The notes beneath the pieces are model-generated. The model worked only from the letters and a program-made list of their open reading frames with translations, did no database searches and was not told where the DNA came from. A stretch of DNA of 64,000 nt, taken from assembly GCF_964656455.1 (NCBI RefSeq), contig NC_135726.1, positions 24,811,168-24,875,167 of the forward strand, written 5' to 3'. Each line of letters opens with the position of its first letter. Position 1 is the first letter of the stretch. Made by a program: the position numbers and the translations under genes. Below are positions 59,407 through 64,000 of the stretch, piece by piece. The stretch is from Halichoerus grypus (Eukaryota > Chordata > Mammalia > Carnivora > Phocidae).

Positions 59407-59565
59407 ACTACCCTATGATCCAGTAATTGCACTACTTGGTATTTACCCAAAGGATACCAAAATACTAATTTGAAGGGATACATGCACCCCGATGTTCATA
59501 GCAACATTATCAGCAATAGCCATATTATGGAAAGAGCCCAACTGTCCATCAACTGATGAATAAAC

Positions 59566-59770
59566 AAGATGTGGTACAGGGGCACTTGAGTGGCTCAGTC
59601 GGTTAAGCATCTGCCTCCCAGGGTCCTAGGATCGAGCCCCACATCAGGCTCCCTGCTCAGTGGGGAGCCTGCTTCTCCCTCTCCTTCTGCCTCTCCCCTT
59701 GCTTGTGCACTCTCTCCCTCTCTCTCTGTCAAATAAATAAATACCTTTTTTAAAAAAAGATGTGTACATA
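59566..59770 (+). mobile_element. CAN-SINE with internal deletion
   Basis: Body 59579-59755. The head ggggcacttgagtggctcag is present, but cttcggctcaggtcatgat is missing between catctgcct and cccagggtcc, so the element is about 17 bases short there. aagatgtggtaca and aagatgtgtaca flank it. Confidence 0.94.
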
Positions 59771-60198
59771 TATACATTGTACATATATACAATGGAATAT
59801 TACTCAGTCATAAAAAAAGAATGAAATCTTGCCACTTGCAATGACATGGATGCAGCTAGAGCTAGAGTGTATTATGCTAAGCAAAATAAATCAGTCAGAG
59901 AAAGACAAATACCATATGATTTCACTCATATGTGGAATTTAAGAAACAAAACAAATGAACATGTGGGGAAAAGAGAGGCAAACGAAGAAAAAGACTCTTA
60001 ACTATAGAGAACAAACTGATAGTTACCAGAGGGGAGGAGATGGTTTAAATAGGTGATGGGAATTAAGGAGGGCGCTTGTGATGAGAACCAGGTGTTGTAT
60101 GGAAGTGATGAATCACTAAATTCTACACCCGAAACTAATATTATACTACATTAGCTAACTGGAATTTAAATAAAAACTTGGAAAGAAAAAAAAAAAGG

Positions 60199-60616
60199 AT
60201 CTATGAAGAATTGTGGCTAAAATTCAGCAGCTTAAGAGATGGGGTTTTAGATTAAAATACCATAAATAAGTACTTTAATAAAAGAAACAGAAAAAGAAAG
60301 GAATTCCATGCTAATACAGATCACACTGAATAAAACTGTCCCTGAAGCATAACTATAGTGATCGAGTTTGAAGATGATTCATTGAGTGCCCTGTGGAAGA
60401 GCACCTGGGCTATATTCTGATTTTTCTGAAGTTTTTGCTTCCAGGCAAGTGCCATATGGATTGTGTATTAGATAAGGTTTTGTCTGGAACACATCCCGAT
60501 GTCATTGCCCAGAGAATTTATAGTCTTTATTGCAACATTCTATAGATAGAATTCTTTATGTAACAGAATGATTTTTAAACCTTTGCACTTCTGAATAAAA
60601 ATATGTAATGAGAGAA
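60199..60616 (+). other. Non-L1 sequence at L1 3' end: candidate 3' transduction
   Basis: Lies between the L1 A tail (to 60198) and the right target-site duplication (60617). It resembles no L1 or SINE. AATAAA at 60594-60599 is 18 bases before the duplication, and a short purine-rich gagagaaaaag stands where a decayed tail would be. Confidence 0.75.
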
Positions 60617-60641
60617 AAAGACTATAAAGGTTATAGTCTTT
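60617..60641. other. Inverted repeat at the insertion site
   Basis: aaagactata and tatagtcttt are exact complements separated by aaggt. The left arm is part of the target-site duplication. Confidence 0.8.
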
Positions 60642-62177
60642 CACCTCCTTAGTTAAAATTATTCCTAAGTATTTTATTGTTTTTTATGCTATTGTAAATT
60701 GGATTGCTTTCTTAATTTCTTTCCAATAGTTCATTGTTGGTGTATAGAATAACAGAACTGATTCTGCATATTGATTTTGTATCCTGCAACTTTAGCTAAT
60801 CAGTTCTAACAGTTTTTTTGGTAGAGTTTTTATACTTTTCTATATATAAGATCATATCATCTGTAAACAGAGACAATTTAATTTCTTCCTTTCTCATTTC
60901 AATGCTTCTTTTTCTTGCCTAATTGCTCTGCCCGGGAATTCCAGGACTATGTTAAATGAGCACCCCTGCCTTATTCCTGACTTTAGAGGAAAAGATTTTA
61001 GCTTTTCTCCACTAAGTGTGATGTTAGCTGTGGCCTTGTCAGATATGGCTTTTATTATGTTGAGGTACACTCTTTCTCTACCTAATTTTTTAAGAGTTTT
61101 TTTTTTTCATGAAAGGATGCTGAATTTTGTCAAATGCTTTTTCTACATACATTGAGATGATTATATGGCTTTTTGCTTTATTCTATTAATATGGTATATT
61201 GCATTTATTGATTTGCATATGTTGAACCATCCTTGCATCCTGGACATAAATCCCACTAAAACATTATGTATGTTCCTTTTATATGCTGTTGAATTTGATT
61301 TGCTAGTATTTTGCTGAGAATTTTTGCATCCATGTGCATCAGACCTGCTGACCTGTAATTTTCTTTTTTTTCTGGTATCCTTGTCTGGCTCTGATATAAA
61401 AGTAATGCTGGCCTTATAAAATGAGTTTGAAAGTTTTTCCTCTTGAGATTTTTGGAAGAGTTTGAAGTATTGATATTCTTCTTTAAACATTTGGTAGGAT
61501 TACCAATAAAGTTGTCTGATTCTGGGATTTTCTGTGTTGGGAGGTTTTGTTTGTTTGTTATTACTGATTCAATCTCCTTACTAGTAATTTGGTCTGCTCA
61601 GATTTTCTATTTCTTCATGATTCAGTCTTGGTAGGTTGTATCTTTCTAGGAATGTATCCATTTCTGGTAGGTTATCCAACTTGTTCATTCATAATTGTTC
61701 ACAGTATCTCTTATGAGCCTTTGTATTTCTGTGGTATCAGCCGTAATGTCTCCTCTTTCATTCATACTATTTTCAATTATTTGCATCCTCAATCTTATTT
61801 TCTTGTTTAGTCTAGCTAAAGGTTTATCAATTTTGTTTATTTTTTCAAAAACCCAATTCTTAGTATCACTGGTCTTTTTTTATACTTTTTCTGGTCTCTA
61901 TTACATTTATTTCTGTTCTCGTCTTTATTATTACTTTCCTTCTTCTAACTTTGGGCTTAGTTTCTTCTTTTTCTAGTTCCTTGGGGAATAACATTAGATT
62001 GTTTTATTTGGGATCTTTCCTTTTTCTCACTGTAGGCAATCATCACTATAAATTTCCCTCTTAGAACTACTTTTCTGCATCTCTTAAGTTTTAGTATGTT
62101 TTGTTTCCATTTTCATTTGTCTCAAGATACTTTTTTTTAATTTCCATTCTTATTTCTTCCTTGACCTATTGGTGTTC

Positions 62178-62462
62178 AGGAGTGTGCTAATTTCTTCTTT
62201 CTTTTTTTTTAATATAAATAATGGACAATAATTTGCATCCAGGCAAACTCTAGCATTCTTCTTTCCTCCCTCCCTCCCACCCTTCTCATCCTCCTTTCCT
62301 CCCTCCCTCTTTTTCTCTTTCTCTCTCCCTTTCTCTCCCTCTTTCTCTTTCTTTCTTTTTTGGCTCCACACCCAACATGGGGCTTGAACTCATGACCCTG
62401 AGATCAAGAGTTGCATGTTATACCAACTGAGCCAACCAGGCATCCAGCAGTCTGCTAATTTC
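62178..62462 (-). mobile_element. CAN-SINE with long pyrimidine tract and extra 3' sequence
   Basis: Body 62195-62445. The head is at the right (accaactgagccaaccaggc), and toward the left come ggggcttgaactcatgaccc, the CT-rich tract 62262-62357 (tail complement), then about 50 bases unlike a SINE, then a T run. Flanks aggagtgtgctaatttc and agcagtctgctaatttc differ at two of 17. Confidence 0.9.
62262..62357. repeat. (CCTT/CCCT/CTTT)n pyrimidine tract
   Basis: Nearly uninterrupted C and T in the SINE tail. On the other strand it produces the Lys/Glu/Arg-rich frame 62150-62371, which is not a gene. Confidence 0.92.
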
Positions 62463-62791
62463 TATGTATTTTTTAATTCTCCGATTTTCTTCTTGTTATC
62501 AATTTAATACTATTGTGGTTGGAAAAGATACTCTATATGATTTCAATCTTCTTAAAATGTGGCCCAACATATGATCCATCCTGGAGAATGTTCCACGTAC
62601 ATTTGAAAATTTTTCTTGTGCTACTGAATGGAATGTTCCATAAATGTCTATTAGACCCATCTGGTCTATACTGTTGCTCAGTCCCTCTATTTCCTCATTA
62701 ATTTCCTGTCTGGCTGATCTATCCATCATTGAAAGTGGGGTTTAAAGTCCCCTGCTACTATTGTATTGTTCTCTAATTCTCCCTTCAGTTC

Positions 62792-63949
62792 CAGTAATGT
62801 TTGTTTTATTTATTTAATTTAATTTTATTATGTTATGTTAGTCACCATACATCATTAGTTTTTGATGTGGTGACCCATGATTCATTGTTTTCATATAACA
62901 CCCAGTGCTCCATGCAGTATGTGCCCTCCTTAATACCCATCACTGGGTTAACCCATCCCCCCACCCCCCTCCCCTCTAAAACCCTCAGTTTGTTTCTCAG
63001 AGTCCATAGTCTCTCATGGTTTGTCTCCCCCTCCGATTTCCCCCCCTTCATTTTTCCCTTCCTTCACCTAATGTCCTCCATGCTATTCTTAATGTTCCAT
63101 AAATAAGTGAAACCATATGATAATTGACTTTCTCTGCTTGACTTACTTCACTTAGCATAATCTCCTCCAGTCCTATCCATGTTGGATGTAAAAGTTGGGT
63201 ATTCATCCTTTCTGATGGCTGAGTAGTATTCCATTGTATATATGGACCACATCTTCTTTATCCATTCATCTGTTGAAGGGCATCTTGGCTCTTTCCACAG
63301 TTTGGCTATTCCAGACATTGCTGCTATGAACATTGGGGTGCATATGGCCCTTCTTTTCACTACATCTGTGTCTTTGGGGTAAATACCCAATAGTGCAATT
63401 GCTGGGTCATAGGGTAGCTCTATTTTTAATTTTTTGAGGCACCTCCACACTGTTTTCCAAAGTGGTTGTACCAACTTGCATTCCCACCAACAGCCTAAGA
63501 GGATTCCCCTTTCTCCACAACCTCTCCAACATTTGTTGTTTCTTGCCTTGTCAATTTTTGCCATTCTAACTGGTGTAAGGTGGTATCTCAATGTGGTTTT
63601 GATTTGAATTTCCCTGATGGCTAATGATGATGAACATTTTTTCATGTGTCTGTTAGCCATTTGTATGTCTTCTTTGGAGAAGTGTCTGTTCATGTCTTCT
63701 GCCCATTTTTTTACTTGATTATTTGTTTTTTGGGTGTTGAGTTTGAGAAGTTCTTTATAGATCTTGGAAATCAGCACTTTGTCTGTAGTGTCATTTGCAA
63801 ATATTTTCTCCCATTCCGTGGGTTACTTCTTTGTTTTGTTGACTGTTTCCTTTGCTGTGCAGAAGCTTTTTATCTTGATGAAGTCCCAAAAGTTCATTTT
63901 TGCTTTTGCTTCAGTAGCCTTTGAAGATGTATCAGTAATGTTTGTTTTA
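62792..63949 (-). mobile_element. 5'-truncated minus-strand L1, perfect 17-bp duplication
   Basis: Body 62809-63932. The plus strand reads the complement of the A tail (ttatttaatttaattttatt), 3' UTR (catgattcattgttttcata, acccagtgctccatgcagta, C-rich tract at 62958-62978) and ORF2 C-terminal part. cagtaatgtttgtttta is identical at 62792-62808 and 63933-63949. Same arctoid-type 3' end as at 41034 and 53104. Confidence 0.97.
63148..63777 (-). pseudogene. L1 ORF2 C-terminal fragment, 209 codons open
   Basis: The longest open frame in the window. It encodes the C-terminal part of L1 ORF2p, past the reverse transcriptase: [20 protein letters not shown] near the start, [20 protein letters not shown], then the cysteine-rich segment [19 protein letters not shown] at about residues 83-101, [16 protein letters not shown] and [20 protein letters not shown]. 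In the CX3CX7HX4C pattern the His is replaced by Gly. Upstream a stop replaces the normal frame (plus-strand complement near 63825), and the L1 is 5'-truncated, so no functional enzyme is made. Confidence 0.93.
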
Positions 63950-64000
63950 AATATTTGGGTGCTTCAGTCTTGCATGCATACATATTTACAGTTGTTACTT

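Larger units (their letters stand above)
56515..60630 (+). mobile_element. Plus-strand L1 with 5' UTR, internal deletions and a 3' transduction
   Basis: aaagactataaagg at 56515-56528 and 60617-60630 is an exact 14-bp target-site duplication. In order inside it are: 5' UTR (56529-57820, starting gagctaagatggtgg), ORF1 remnant (57821-58850), ORF2 fragment (58851-59406), 3' UTR (59407-60185, with a SINE at 59579), an A-rich tail to 60198, and about 410 bases of non-L1 sequence. It reached the L1 5' end, so it was full length or nearly so at insertion. It is now dead. Confidence 0.9.
55890..64000 (-). mobile_element. Old minus-strand L1 hosting several later insertions
   Basis: Reading leftward in element order from the window end: ORF2 at 63950-64000, 62463-62792, 60631-62177 and 56320-56514, then 3' UTR at 55890-56315 (gtgtacaatgtgatgattta, tttagatttcacatatatga). 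Plus-strand ORF2 complement is clear, for example attttaacaatattaattct tccaatccatgagc near 56410 and atgctggccttataaaatga near 61405. The jump near 56315 means the ORF2 C-terminal part is missing. Interrupted by an L1 (56529-60616), a SINE (62195-62445) and another L1 (62809-63932). No long ORF2 frame survives, and it extends beyond the window. Confidence 0.85.

Noticed and set aside
62150..62371. Lys/Glu-rich frame as a nuclear protein
   Set aside because: It is the complement of a SINE pyrimidine tail.

Overview
This window looks like non-coding nuclear DNA from a carnivoran mammal. The main evidence is 26 copies of the tRNA-derived CAN-SINE, recognisable by a head reading gcctgggtggctcag, a B-box-like gatcgagcccc, a CT-rich stretch and an aaataaataaaatctt tail. 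There are also carnivore-type L1 3' ends on both strands. Some SINEs (gcgactgcc...ctgaccct) and some L1 3' ends (ggagcactgggtg...gattaacataac) are of the kind I associate with arctoid caniforms (bears, seals, mustelids). That narrower assignment is from memory and is an inference. I found no convincing host exon, RNA gene, CpG island or promoter. Nearly all longer open frames lie inside L1, SINE or Tigger sequence, and the few others look like chance. The window is best read as AT-rich gene desert or the interior of a large intron.

Layout. 1-12 kb is mostly single-copy sequence with SINEs, two L2 remnants and an L1 3' end. 12.95-18.85 kb is a stack of at least two old plus-strand L1s, broken by a probable solo LTR, two SINEs, a younger L1 with matching target-site duplication and a MER5A-type hAT element. 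19-25 kb is sparse SINEs and MIRs plus a long GATA microsatellite. 25.08-29.0 kb is a 5'-truncated plus-strand L1 carrying most of a dead ORF2 and split by two SINEs. 29-40 kb is largely single-copy with MIR, L2, MER5A and another hAT remnant. 40.4-42.2 kb is a dense SINE/L1 cluster. 44.3-48 kb is an old L1/HAL1-like complex with a Tigger fragment and a (GT)23 tract. 48-55.9 kb is sparse.

55.9-64 kb is the most structured part. An old minus-strand L1 was invaded at 56,529 by a plus-strand L1 that still has its 5' UTR. That L1 has lost most of ORF1/ORF2 through internal deletions, contains a second L1 3' fragment and a SINE, and ends in about 410 bases of non-L1 sequence with its own AATAAA signal before the matching target-site duplication, which is the structure of a 3' transduction. 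The old L1 was hit again at 62,195 by a SINE and at 62,809 by a 5'-truncated minus-strand L1 that keeps a 209-residue piece of ORF2.

No undescribed system of genes is visible. What is notable is retrotransposition history: candidate 3' transductions by two L1s and one SINE, nested insertions with readable target-site duplications, and several repeat-free stretches that could be conserved non-coding elements. Family names are from memory of consensus sequences; RepeatMasker would settle them.
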